Shown here: one piece after another, positions 48,462-57,515 of the stretch | Layout of the letters: every line of letters starts with the position of its first letter | Position numbering within the stretch: position 1 is the first letter of the stretch | Source: Alistipes dispar | Lineage (GTDB): Bacteria > Bacteroidota > Bacteroidia > Bacteroidales > Rikenellaceae | Direction of reading: 5' to 3' | NCBI RefSeq assembly: GCF_006542685.1 | Contig: NZ_AP019736.1 | Span: 2,096,001-2,160,000, forward strand | DNA: 64,000 bases | Notes under the pieces: model-generated | What the model was told of the DNA's origin: nothing | What the model saw: the letters and a program-made list of their open reading frames with translations, nothing else | The model's database searches: none | Made by a program: the position numbers and the translations under genes

Positions 48462-48469
48462 TATCTTTG
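48462..48469 (+). promoter_or_regulatory. -7 box of the N-glycan gene cluster
   Basis: TATCTTTG, 92 bases before the MFS start at 48562. The -33 region is weak, so an activator is plausible. Confidence 0.5.
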
Positions 48470-48561
48470 TCCTCGGAGAAAACATCGTTCGGGGTGTGGA
48501 GACGCGCCGCCGGACGCAGGTCGTCTCCGTTTGCCAGAACCGAATTAATGCCTGCTCTGCG

Positions 48562-49860
48562 ATGAGTGAAAAAAGACCCGTTTCCCCGCTGGCGTGGGTT
48601 CCCAGCCTCTATTTCGCCATGGGCCTCCCGTTCGTGGTGCTGAACATGGTTTCGGCCGTACTGTTCAAGGACCTCGGCATTCCGGACGCACGGATCGCCT
48701 TCTGGACCTCGCTTATCATGTGGCCGTGGACGATCAAGTTCCTCTGGAGTCCCTTCCTGGAGATTTTCAGGACAAAGAAGTTCTTCGTCGTGGCGACGCA
48801 GCTTCTGAGCGGCGTCATGTTCGGCGTGGCGGCGCTGGCGCTGCATCTGCCGTCGTTCTTCGCCGTGACGGTCGCCGTCTTCGCCGTGGTGGCCTTCAGC
48901 GGCGCGACGCACGACATTGCGGCCGACGGCGTTTACATGTCGGAGCTCTCTACGCGCGACCAGGCGAAGTACATCGGCTGGCAGGGAGCCTTCTACAACC
49001 TGGCGAAGCTGGTGGCCACGGGCGGTCTGGTATGGTTCGCCGGGTGGCTCTACGAGCGCTCCTCCGCAGAGGGCGCCGCCGCGTTCGACGCCTACGTCCA
49101 TGCGTGGACCGTCGTGCTGGCGATTCTCTGCGGGCTGCTTCTGCTGCTGGGCTGCTACCACGGGCGGATGCTCCCTTCGGGCGCCGCGGCGGCGGGCGGG
49201 CACTCGCTCGGCGAGGGGCTGCGGGGCCTGAAGGAGGTGATCGCGGCCTTCTTCACCAAGAAACACATCTGGTACTACATCGCCTTCATCATTCTCTACC
49301 GGCTGGGCGAGGGGTTCGTCATGAAGATCGTGCCGCTGTTCCTCAAGGCCGACACCGCGGCGGGCGGACTGGGCCTGACGAACCAGCAGATCGGATTGTA
49401 TTACGGCACGTTCGGCGCCGGGGCGTTCCTCGTGGGGTCGCTGCTGGCCGGCTACTACATCGCCGCGCGCGGACTGCGCCGCACGCTCTTCACGCTCTGC
49501 TGCGTCTTCAACGTACCCTTCGTGGTCTATGCGCTGCTGGCCTTCTTCCAGCCCTCCTCCATGTGGCTCGTGGGCGGCGGCATCGTCGTGGAGTATTTCG
49601 GCTACGGATTCGGATTCGTGGGACTGACGCTCTTCATGATACAGCAGGTGGCGCCCGGCCGTCACCAGATGGCCCACTACGCCTTCGCTTCGGGCATCAT
49701 GAACCTTTCGGTGATGCTCACCGGCGCCGTGTCGGGCTACCTGAGCGACTGGCTCGGCTATTCGCTCTTCTTCGTCGTGGTGATGCTGGCGACGATTCCG
49801 GCCTTCGTCATGACGCGTTTCATCCCCTTCACCTATCCCGATGGAAATAAAACCGAATAA
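48562..49860 (+). CDS. MFS transporter (AmpG/SLC33-like)
   Basis: A 432-residue protein with 12 membrane segments. SLYFAMGLPFVVLNMVSAVLFKDLGI, WPWTIKFLWSPFLEIF and FSGATHDIAADGVYMSELSTRDQAKYIGWQGAFYNLAKL resemble the AmpG/PAT family of the major facilitator superfamily. The first gene of a run of mannoside and hexosaminide enzymes, 24 bases before the GH20 gene. Relatives sit with GH130 phosphorylases in human-gut Bacteroides N-glycan clusters and are thought to import the Man-GlcNAc disaccharide. Muropeptide transport is the alternative. The ATG at 48562 is chosen because it begins just before helix 1. Confidence 0.85.
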   Translation: MSEKRPVSPLAWVPSLYFAMGLPFVVLNMVSAVLFKDLGIPDARIAFWTSLIMWPWTIKFLWSPFLEIFRTKKFFVVATQLLSGVMFGVAALALHLPSFFAVTVAVFAVVAFSGATHDIAADGVYMSELSTRDQAKYIGWQGAFYNLAKLVATGGLVWFAGWLYERSSAEGAAAFDAYVHAWTVVLAILCGLLLLLGCYHGRMLPSGAAAAGGHSLGEGLRGLKEVIAAFFTKKHIWYYIAFIILYRLGEGFVMKIVPLFLKADTAAGGLGLTNQQIGLYYGTFGAGAFLVGSLLAGYYIAARGLRRTLFTLCCVFNVPFVVYALLAFFQPSSMWLVGGGIVVEYFGYGFGFVGLTLFMIQQVAPGRHQMAHYAFASGIMNLSVMLTGAVSGYLSDWLGYSLFFVVVMLATIPAFVMTRFIPFTYPDGNKTE

Positions 49861-49884
49861 ACTCCGTTTACCAAGCAAACACGT

Positions 49885-51942
49885 ATGAAGAAAAATCACC
49901 TGCTCTCCCTTCTTGCGGGGCTGTCGCTCTGCGCCGCGTCGTGCGGAGGTCCTACGGCCGAGACGGACGCCGTGATCCCGCGTCCCGCGTCGGTCGAGAA
50001 ACGCTCCGGCGCATGCCGCCTCGCATCGCCCCTGGCCCTGTCGTTCGACGCTCCGGCGGAGGTCGCCGACGCCCTGACGGCCTACCTGCGGACCACGCCG
50101 CTGGCCGTCCGCACGGACGATCCGCAGGCGTCGGACGGCTACCTGCGTCTGACGGTCGCCGCGTCGCCCGAACTGCCTGCCTCGGAAGAGGGTTACGTGC
50201 TTTCGGTCCTTCCCGAAGGCGTCTCGGTCGCTTCGCGCGGCGAAGCGGGTCTTTTCTACGGCATACAGACTCTCTTGCAGTTGCAGGAGCAGTTCGGCGA
50301 TCGGATTCCCGCGCAGCGGATCACCGACTCCCCGCGCTTCTCCTACCGCGGCATGCACCTGGACGAGGCGCGCCACTTCTTCGGCAAGGAGTTTGTGAAA
50401 AAACAGCTGCGGATGATGGCCTCGCTCAAACTCAACCGCTTCCATTGGCATCTGACGGACGGTGCGGGGTGGCGCATCGAGATCGACCGTTATCCCGAGC
50501 TGACCGAGCTCGCGGCTTGGCGCCCGATCGAGGGATGGCAGCCGTGGCTCGACGCCGGGCGGCCCTATTGCCGGCGTGACGACCCGAACGCCTACGGCGG
50601 ATTCTACACGAAGGACGACATCCGCGAAGTGGTGGCCTATGCCGATTCGCTGCATATCACGGTGATTCCCGAAATCGAGATGCCGGGCCACTCGGAGGAG
50701 GTGCTGGCGGTCTATCCCCACCTGTCGTGCGCGGGAAAGCCGCACGTTTACGACGACTTCTGCATCGGCAACGACGCGACGTTCGAGTTCTTGGAGAACG
50801 TACTCGAGGAGGTGATGGAACTCTTCCCCTCGGAATACATTCATGTCGGCGGCGACGAGGCCACGAAAAAGGGGTGGCCGACCTGTCCGAAGTGCCGGGC
50901 GCGGATGCAGCGCGAGGGGCTGAAGGACGTGGACGAGTTGCAGAGCTATGCCGTGCACCGGCTCGAGGCGTTCCTCAATGCCCGCGGGCGCCGGCTGCTG
51001 GGCTGGGACGAGATTCTGCAGGGCGGTCTGGCGCCCAACGCCGCGGTCATGTCGTGGCGCGGCGAGTCGGGCGGCCGCGAGGCGGCGGCCTCGGGGCATC
51101 CGGTGGTGATGGTTCCGGGCAGCTACTGCTATCTGGACAAGTATCAGGGCAATCCCTCGACCGAGCCGGAGGCGCTCGAAGGGTCGGTTCCCCTGCCCAA
51201 GACCTATATGTACGAGCCGGCGCCGCAGGACATGCCGGGCCGCGAGAGGGTGCTGGGCGTGCAGGCGAACCTGTGGACCGAACGCATCGCTACGCCCGAA
51301 TACGCCGAGTACATGCTCTACCCGCGGGTCTTCGCGGTGGCCGAGATCGCCTGGTCGGCGCCCGAACTGAAGGACTACGAGGATTTCCGCCGCCGGGCGC
51401 TGATGCGTATCGACGCCGTCCGTGCGAAGGGATACAACACGTTCGATTTGGCGGGTTCCGTGCGCGGCGAGCGTCCCGAGTCGCTGGAAGAGGTGCGGCA
51501 TCTGGCCGTAGGCTGCCCGGTGACCTATGCTTCGGAGTGGTACGAGGGCTATCCGGCCGACGGTCCCGGTTCGCTGACCGACGGGAAGCTGGGGTCGTGG
51601 ACCTACGGCTACCGCTGGCTGGGCTTCCTGAATACGGACGTCGAGGCGACGGTCGATCTGGGGGCCGTGAAGCCGATCCGCGAGGTGAAGGCCGATTTCC
51701 TGCAGTGGCGGTCGGCGTTCATCGGGCTGCCCAAACGTGTCGAGATTGCGGTCTCGACCGACGGAGAGCGCTTCACGGTGCTGGGCGGCGAGGAGAACGA
51801 CCTGCCGTTCGACGACCCGAAGCTCCAGTGCCGCGCCTTCGGCTGGACGGGCGAGGCCGAAGCCCGCTATGTCCGCTGCCACGCCTTCTCGCACGGCCAT
51901 CCGGGCGGCTGGCTGTTTATCGACGAAATTATCGTGAATTGA
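49885..51942 (+). CDS. Beta-N-acetylhexosaminidase, GH20, with C-terminal F5/8-type domain
   Basis: A 685-residue lipoprotein (AASC20). An N-terminal GH20b domain (about 30-150) precedes a catalytic TIM barrel starting FSYRGMHLDEARHFFGKEFVKKQLRMMASLKLNRFHWHLTDGAGWR, with the D324-E325 acid/polariser pair in HVGGDEATK. A discoidin-like F5/8 type C domain lies at about 545-685 (TYASEWYEGYPADGPGSLTDGKLGSW). It removes terminal beta-GlcNAc or GalNAc through substrate-assisted catalysis. Export and the GH92/GH130 neighbours suggest N-glycan antenna trimming in the periplasm or on the surface. Confidence 0.95.
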   Translation: MKKNHLLSLLAGLSLCAASCGGPTAETDAVIPRPASVEKRSGACRLASPLALSFDAPAEVADALTAYLRTTPLAVRTDDPQASDGYLRLTVAASPELPASEEGYVLSVLPEGVSVASRGEAGLFYGIQTLLQLQEQFGDRIPAQRITDSPRFSYRGMHLDEARHFFGKEFVKKQLRMMASLKLNRFHWHLTDGAGWRIEIDRYPELTELAAWRPIEGWQPWLDAGRPYCRRDDPNAYGGFYTKDDIREVVAYADSLHITVIPEIEMPGHSEEVLAVYPHLSCAGKPHVYDDFCIGNDATFEFLENVLEEVMELFPSEYIHVGGDEATKKGWPTCPKCRARMQREGLKDVDELQSYAVHRLEAFLNARGRRLLGWDEILQGGLAPNAAVMSWRGESGGREAAASGHPVVMVPGSYCYLDKYQGNPSTEPEALEGSVPLPKTYMYEPAPQDMPGRERVLGVQANLWTERIATPEYAEYMLYPRVFAVAEIAWSAPELKDYEDFRRRALMRIDAVRAKGYNTFDLAGSVRGERPESLEEVRHLAVGCPVTYASEWYEGYPADGPGSLTDGKLGSWTYGYRWLGFLNTDVEATVDLGAVKPIREVKADFLQWRSAFIGLPKRVEIAVSTDGERFTVLGGEENDLPFDDPKLQCRAFGWTGEAEARYVRCHAFSHGHPGGWLFIDEIIVN

Positions 51943-51963
51943 CGGATTTATTATTGATAGAAC

Positions 51964-52971
51964 ATGGAAAATCTCAGAATCGCGGGCCCCGCATTGCCCG
52001 ATATGCCGTGGGAGGATCGTCCCGCGGGTTCGAACGAGGTGCTCTGGCGTTACAGCGCGAACCCGATCATCGGGCGCCATGCGCTTTCGACCTCGAACAG
52101 TATTTTCAACTCGGCCGTCGTGCCGTTCAGAAACGGGAAGTACAACTACGCCGGTGTTTTCCGCTGCGACGACACGAACCGCCGCATGCGCATCCACGTC
52201 GGTTTCTCGGTGGACGGATTGAAGTGGGACATCGAGGAGGCCGACTTCCGGCTGGAGGGCGCCGACCCGGAGATCGGGGAGTGGGCCTACGGCTACGATC
52301 CGCGCGTGGCGAAGATCGACGACAAGTACTACGTGACGTGGTGCAACGGCTACCACGGCCCGACGATCGGCATCGCGTGGACCGAGGATTTCCGGACCTT
52401 CCACCAGTTGGAGAACGCCTTTCTGCCCTATAACCGCAACGGCGTGATGTTCCCCCGGAAGATCGGCGGCAAGTTCGCCATGCTCTCGCGTCCGAGCGAC
52501 ACGGGACATACGCCCTTCGGGGATATTTTCTACTCCGAGTCGCCCGACCTCTGCTATTGGGGGCGCCACCGGCACGTCATGTCGCCCGCGGCGTTCGAGG
52601 TGTCGGCCTGGCAGTGCATGAAGATCGGTGCGGGCCCCGTGCCCATCGAGACGAGCGAGGGGTGGCTGCTGTTCTACCACGGCGTGCTGCGCTCGTGCAA
52701 CGGCTACGTCTATGCCTTCGGTTCAGCGCTGCTGGACCTGGAGGAACCCTGGAAGGTGACGGCCCGCAGCGGTCCGTATCTGATTTCGCCGCGCGAGCCG
52801 TACGAGTGCATGGGCGACGTGCCGAACGTGACGTTCCCCTGCGCTGCGCTGCACGACCCCGCGACGGGGCGCGTGGCGGTTTACTACGGCTGCGCCGACA
52901 CGGTGACGGGCCTTGCGTTCGGATATATTCCGGAGATCGTCGAATTTACGAAGAAAAACTCGATCCTCTGA
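51964..52971 (+). CDS. GH130 mannoside phosphorylase, likely beta-mannosyl-GlcNAc phosphorylase
   Basis: A 335-residue five-bladed propeller without signal peptide, hence cytosolic. NSIFNSAVVPFRNGKYNYAGVFR, WAYGYDPRVAKIDDKYYVTWCN (D112 the likely catalytic acid) and YGCADTVTGLAFG are GH130 signatures, closest to subfamily 2. Human-gut members phosphorolyse Man-beta-1,4-GlcNAc from the N-glycan core, and they occur with GH92, GH20 and an MFS importer as here. Its TGA overlaps the next ATG by one base. Mannan-oligosaccharide phosphorylase is the alternative. Confidence 0.92.
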   Translation: MENLRIAGPALPDMPWEDRPAGSNEVLWRYSANPIIGRHALSTSNSIFNSAVVPFRNGKYNYAGVFRCDDTNRRMRIHVGFSVDGLKWDIEEADFRLEGADPEIGEWAYGYDPRVAKIDDKYYVTWCNGYHGPTIGIAWTEDFRTFHQLENAFLPYNRNGVMFPRKIGGKFAMLSRPSDTGHTPFGDIFYSESPDLCYWGRHRHVMSPAAFEVSAWQCMKIGAGPVPIETSEGWLLFYHGVLRSCNGYVYAFGSALLDLEEPWKVTARSGPYLISPREPYECMGDVPNVTFPCAALHDPATGRVAVYYGCADTVTGLAFGYIPEIVEFTKKNSIL

Positions 52972-55235
52972 TGCGACTGCGACGAACGCTTCCTGCTGCG
53001 GCGCTCGCCGCAGCCGTTTTCTGCGCGCCGCTGCGTGCGCAGGAGCCCGTCGATCGGGTCGATCCCTTCATCGGCACGACCAACTTCGGCACGACCAATC
53101 CCGGGGCCCTGTGCCCGAACGGCATGATGGCGGTGGTTCCGTTCAACGTGATGGGTTCGGACACGAACATCTACGACAAGGACGCCCGCTGGTGGTCGAC
53201 TCCCTACGAGTACCATAACGAATTCTTCACGGGCTTCGCCCACGGGGCGCTGAGCGGCGTGGGATGTCCCGAGATGGGGTCGCTGCTGACGATGGCGACG
53301 ACCGGGCCGCTGACGGTGGATTACAAGGAGTACGGCACGGCGTATGAAGATGAAACGGCCTCGCCGGGCTACTACGCCGTGACGCTGGACAAGTACGGCG
53401 TCCGGGCCGAAGCGACGGCCACGCCGCGCACTTCGGCCGAGCGCTACACGTTTCCCGCCGGGGAGGGGCACATTCTGCTGAATCTGGGCGAGGGCCTCAC
53501 GAACGAGTCGGGCGCTACGGTGCGCCGCGTGAGCGCCACGGAGATCGAGGGCATGAAACTGCTGGGGACGTTCTGCTACAACCCGCAGAAGGTGTTTCCG
53601 GTGTATTTCGTGCTGCGCGTGACGAAAACCCCGTCGTCGTCGGGCTACTGGAAGAAGCAGCGTCCGATGACGGGCGTCGAGGCGGAGTGGACCCCCGACA
53701 ACGGCAAATACAAGCTCTACACGGAGTACGGCCGCGAACTGGCGGGCGACGACGTGGGCTACTGGTTCACGTTCGACGATCTCCGGGAGGGCGAACAGAT
53801 CGAGGTGCGCATGGGCATTTCCTATGTGAGCACGGAGAACGCCCGCCGGAACCTCGACGCCGAACAGCCCGCCGGAACGTCGTTCGACGCGATCCGCGGG
53901 GCGGCCCGCACGCGGTGGAACGACGACCTTTCGCGCATCCGCGTCGAGGGCGGCACGGCGGAGCAGCAGACCGTGTTCTATACGGCGCTGTACCATGCGC
54001 TGATCCACCCGAATCTCGTGAACGACGTGAACGGCGAGTATCCGGTCATGGAGCGTTCCGGCGAGACGGGCGTCTCGGAGCACGACCGTTACACGGTCTT
54101 CTCGCTGTGGGACACCTACCGCAACGTGCACCAGTTGCTGACGCTGGTCTATCCCGAGCGGCAACTGGACATGGTGCGTTCGATGATCGGCATGTACGAG
54201 GAGTGGGGGTGGATGCCCAAGTGGGAGCTGTACGGCCGCGAGACCTTCACGATGGAAGGCGACCCGGCCATTCCGGTCATCGTCGATACGTGGATGAAGG
54301 GGCTGCGCGACTTCGACGTCGCGACGGCCTACGAGGCGTTCCTCAAGTCGGCCACGACGCCCGGAGCGCAGAACCGGCTGCGGCCGGACATCGACCCCTA
54401 TGTCGAGCGGGGCTACATTCCGCTGGGTTTCTACGCCAAGGACCTCGCGGGCGATACCTCCGTGTCGCACGCGTTGGAGTACTACGTCGCCGACCATGCG
54501 CTGTCGCTGCTGGCCGACTCGCTCGGACACGGGGACGACGCGCGTCTGTTCCGCGACCGTTCGCTGGGGTACAGACACTACTACGACAAGGAGTTCGGAA
54601 CGCTGCGGCCGATCAACGACGACGGGACGTTCCTCGAGCCCTTCGACCCGAAGGCGGGCGAGAACTTCACGGCCGCGCCGGGATTCCACGAGGGGTCGGC
54701 CTGGAACTACACCTTCTTCGTGCCGCACGACGTGGAGGGGCTGGCGAAACTCATGGGAGGCCGGCGGAAGTTCGTCGATAAGCTCCAAATGGTCTTCGAC
54801 GAGGGGCTGTACGACCCGGCGAACGAACCCGACATCGCCTACGCCTACCTCTTCAGCCGCTTTCCGGGCGAGGAGTGGCGCACGCAGCGCGAGGTGCGCC
54901 GCTTGCTGGCCAAATACTTCACCACCGCACCCGACGGCATTCCCGGCAACGACGACACGGGTACGATGTCGGCCTGGGCCGTCTTCTCGATGATGGGATT
55001 CTATCCGGACTGCCCGGGCGAGCCGTACTATACGCTGACGGCCCCCGTGTTCGACCGCGTGGAGATCGCGACGGAGCGGGGCCCGCTGGTGATCGAGGCC
55101 GAGCGGCCGGCGGCCGGCGCCGGTTACATCGGCCGCATGACGCTCGGCGGCAAACCGCTCGGCAAGTACCGCCTCTCGCACGACGAACTGCTCGGGGGCG
55201 GACGACTGAAATTCGAATTGAAAAACGACAAATAA
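52971..55235 (+). CDS. GH92 exo-alpha-mannosidase (first copy)
   Basis: A 754-residue periplasmic enzyme (signal peptide to about APLRA) that removes alpha-mannose by a Ca2+-dependent inverting mechanism. VDPFIGTTNFGTTNPGALCPNGM begins the N-terminal beta domain. The (alpha/alpha)6 domain has PKWELYGRETFTMEGDPAIPVI with the expected acid E424, and GNDDTGTMSAWAVFSMMGFYPDCPG with the base Asp pair. The linkage preference is not clear from sequence. The ATG overlaps the GH130 stop by one base. Confidence 0.94.
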   Translation: MRLRRTLPAAALAAAVFCAPLRAQEPVDRVDPFIGTTNFGTTNPGALCPNGMMAVVPFNVMGSDTNIYDKDARWWSTPYEYHNEFFTGFAHGALSGVGCPEMGSLLTMATTGPLTVDYKEYGTAYEDETASPGYYAVTLDKYGVRAEATATPRTSAERYTFPAGEGHILLNLGEGLTNESGATVRRVSATEIEGMKLLGTFCYNPQKVFPVYFVLRVTKTPSSSGYWKKQRPMTGVEAEWTPDNGKYKLYTEYGRELAGDDVGYWFTFDDLREGEQIEVRMGISYVSTENARRNLDAEQPAGTSFDAIRGAARTRWNDDLSRIRVEGGTAEQQTVFYTALYHALIHPNLVNDVNGEYPVMERSGETGVSEHDRYTVFSLWDTYRNVHQLLTLVYPERQLDMVRSMIGMYEEWGWMPKWELYGRETFTMEGDPAIPVIVDTWMKGLRDFDVATAYEAFLKSATTPGAQNRLRPDIDPYVERGYIPLGFYAKDLAGDTSVSHALEYYVADHALSLLADSLGHGDDARLFRDRSLGYRHYYDKEFGTLRPINDDGTFLEPFDPKAGENFTAAPGFHEGSAWNYTFFVPHDVEGLAKLMGGRRKFVDKLQMVFDEGLYDPANEPDIAYAYLFSRFPGEEWRTQREVRRLLAKYFTTAPDGIPGNDDTGTMSAWAVFSMMGFYPDCPGEPYYTLTAPVFDRVEIATERGPLVIEAERPAAGAGYIGRMTLGGKPLGKYRLSHDELLGGGRLKFELKNDK

Positions 55236-55244
55236 CGCTTGACT

Positions 55245-57494
55245 ATGAAACGGACATACAGCTTTTTGCCGGCGGCGGCCCTGCTTCTCGCGGCGGCCTG
55301 CTCGCCTTCGCAGCCCGCTGCGGAGAGCGATTTCACCCGCTTCGTGGACCCGAAGATCGGCACGGGCGGCCACGGCCACGTCTTCGTCGGGGCGAACGTG
55401 CCGTTCGGCATGGTGCAGGTCGGCCCCACGAGCATTCCGCAGGAGTGGGACTGGGTTTCGGGATACCACCGGTCGGATTCGACGGTGATCGGCTTCTCGC
55501 ACACGCACCTCTCGGGCACGGGGATCGGCGACCTGTTCGACGTCACGGTGATGCCCGTCGTGGGCGAGGTGACCTATGCCCGCGGCACGGAGGACGATCC
55601 GTCGTCGGGACTCTGGTCCTATGCCGACCGCACGCGGGAGATCGCCCGGCCGGGCTACTACTCGGTTCCGCTGACGCGCTACGGCATCACGGCCGAAATG
55701 ACGGCCACGCCCCGCGTGGGACTGCACCGCTACACCTTCCCGGCGTCGGATGCCGCGGCCGTGGTCTTCGACCTGGAGAACGGCGGCTGCTGGGACAAGG
55801 CGACCGATACGGGCTTCCGCTTCTCGGACGACAGCACGCGCATCAGCGGATGGCGCTACTCGACGGGCTGGGCGAAGGACCAGAAGGTGTACTTCGTGGC
55901 CGAGTTCTCGAAACCCGCCAGGGGAATCGCCTACCTGCATCCGGGCGAGATGGACGATTCCAAGATGCCCCGGATCGCGGCCCGCTATGCGCGCGTGGAT
56001 TTCGACACGGAGGAGGGCGAGCAACTGCTCGTGAAGGTGGCCCTGTCGCCCGTGAGCGTCGAGGGCGCCGAGGCGAACCTCGCCGCGGAGCTCCCCGGAT
56101 GGGATTTCGAGGCGACCGCGGCGGCGGCCGACAAGGCGTGGAACGACGAGTTGTCGAAGGTGAAGATCACGACGGAGGACGAGACGGCGAAGCGGATTTT
56201 CTACACGGGGCTGTATCACACGATGGTGGCGCCCTCCGTGTTCTGCGACGTGAACGGCGATTACCGCGGGTCGGATTATGAAATCCACCGTGCGCCCGGC
56301 TTCACGAACTACACGACCTTCTCGCTGTGGGATACCTACCGCGCCGCGATGCCGCTGATGACGATCCTGCATCCGGAGCGGATGCCCGACATCGTGCAGA
56401 CGATGCTGCATATCGCCGACGAGCAGGGGCGCCTGCCGGTATGGCATCTGTGGGGCAACGAGACCGACTGCATGGTGGGCAACCCGGGTATTCCCGTCGT
56501 GGCGGACGCCATCGTGAAGGGCATCGAAGGATTCGACCGCGAAAAGGCTTTCGAGGCGATCCGGAAAACGGCGATGGATCCCGGCCGCGGCAACGGCCTC
56601 AGAATGGAGCACGGCTACATCCCGTGCGACCTGTTCAACGAGGCGGTGGCCTACGACATGGAGTACGCCCTGGCCGACGGCGCCGCGGCGCGTGCCGCCG
56701 AAGCGCTGGACCGGACGGAGGACGCGAAATACTTCACGGAACGCAGCCATAGCTACCGCAATTACTTCGATCCGGCGACGCGCTTCATGCGCGGCCGCGA
56801 TTCGAAGGGAGACTGGCGCACGCCGTTCAACCCCTTCGCCTCGACGCACCGCGCCGACGACTACTGCGAGGGCAACGCCTGGCAGTACACATGGCTGGCG
56901 CCGCACGACGTCGAGGGACTCGTCGGATGCTTCGGCGGCCGCGAGGAGATGCTCGGAAAGCTCGATTCGCTCTTCACGGTAAGTTCCGTCGTCGAGGGCG
57001 CCGAGACCTCGCCCGACATCTCGGGCCTCATCGGCCAGTACGCCCACGGCAACGAGCCGAGCCACCACGTGCTCTACCTCTATACGATGCTGGGGCAGCC
57101 GTGGAAGACGGCCGACAAGGTGCGCGAGGTGCTCACGACGCTCTACCACGCCGAGCCGGACGGACTGTCGGGCAACGAGGACGTGGGGCAGATGTCGGCA
57201 TGGTACGTCCTCTCGTCGCTGGGCATGTACGAGGTCGAACCCGCCGGCGGACGCTACTGGTTCGGCATCCCGCTCTTCGACCGGGCCGAAGTGAAGGTCC
57301 CGGGCGGGGTGTTCGTCGTCGCGGCGAAGAACAACACGCCGGAGAACCGCTACGTGCAGCGCATCACGCTCGACGGCAAACCCTATGACAAGCCCTATAT
57401 CACGCACGGGGAGGTGATGCGGGGCGGCGTGCTCGAGTTCGAAATGGGACCCGAGCCGGCGCTCTGGTACGACGCCCCGGCTACCGGAAAATAA
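55245..57494 (+). CDS. GH92 exo-alpha-mannosidase (second copy)
   Basis: A 749-residue lipoprotein (LLAAAC). FVDPKIGTGGHGHVFVGANVPFGMVQVGPT opens the N-terminal domain. PVWHLWGNETDCMVGNPGIPVV has the acid E406, and GNEDVGQMSAWYVLSSLGMYEVEP holds the base region. The GNET-CMVG form is that of common alpha-1,2/1,3-mannosidases in the family. It starts nine bases after the first GH92 gene, which it only distantly resembles, so the copies are diverged specificities rather than a recent duplication. The ATG at 55245 is used; the TTG at 55239 has no support. Confidence 0.94.
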   Translation: MKRTYSFLPAAALLLAAACSPSQPAAESDFTRFVDPKIGTGGHGHVFVGANVPFGMVQVGPTSIPQEWDWVSGYHRSDSTVIGFSHTHLSGTGIGDLFDVTVMPVVGEVTYARGTEDDPSSGLWSYADRTREIARPGYYSVPLTRYGITAEMTATPRVGLHRYTFPASDAAAVVFDLENGGCWDKATDTGFRFSDDSTRISGWRYSTGWAKDQKVYFVAEFSKPARGIAYLHPGEMDDSKMPRIAARYARVDFDTEEGEQLLVKVALSPVSVEGAEANLAAELPGWDFEATAAAADKAWNDELSKVKITTEDETAKRIFYTGLYHTMVAPSVFCDVNGDYRGSDYEIHRAPGFTNYTTFSLWDTYRAAMPLMTILHPERMPDIVQTMLHIADEQGRLPVWHLWGNETDCMVGNPGIPVVADAIVKGIEGFDREKAFEAIRKTAMDPGRGNGLRMEHGYIPCDLFNEAVAYDMEYALADGAAARAAEALDRTEDAKYFTERSHSYRNYFDPATRFMRGRDSKGDWRTPFNPFASTHRADDYCEGNAWQYTWLAPHDVEGLVGCFGGREEMLGKLDSLFTVSSVVEGAETSPDISGLIGQYAHGNEPSHHVLYLYTMLGQPWKTADKVREVLTTLYHAEPDGLSGNEDVGQMSAWYVLSSLGMYEVEPAGGRYWFGIPLFDRAEVKVPGGVFVVAAKNNTPENRYVQRITLDGKPYDKPYITHGEVMRGGVLEFEMGPEPALWYDAPATGK

Positions 57495-57515
57495 CCCTTA
57501 AAACGATTGACCGAC

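Noticed and set aside
52884..57407. A 1507-codon antisense frame across two GH92 genes
   Set aside because: Same composition effect; no start signal, domain or protein-like pattern, while the plus-strand GH92 genes have all family motifs.
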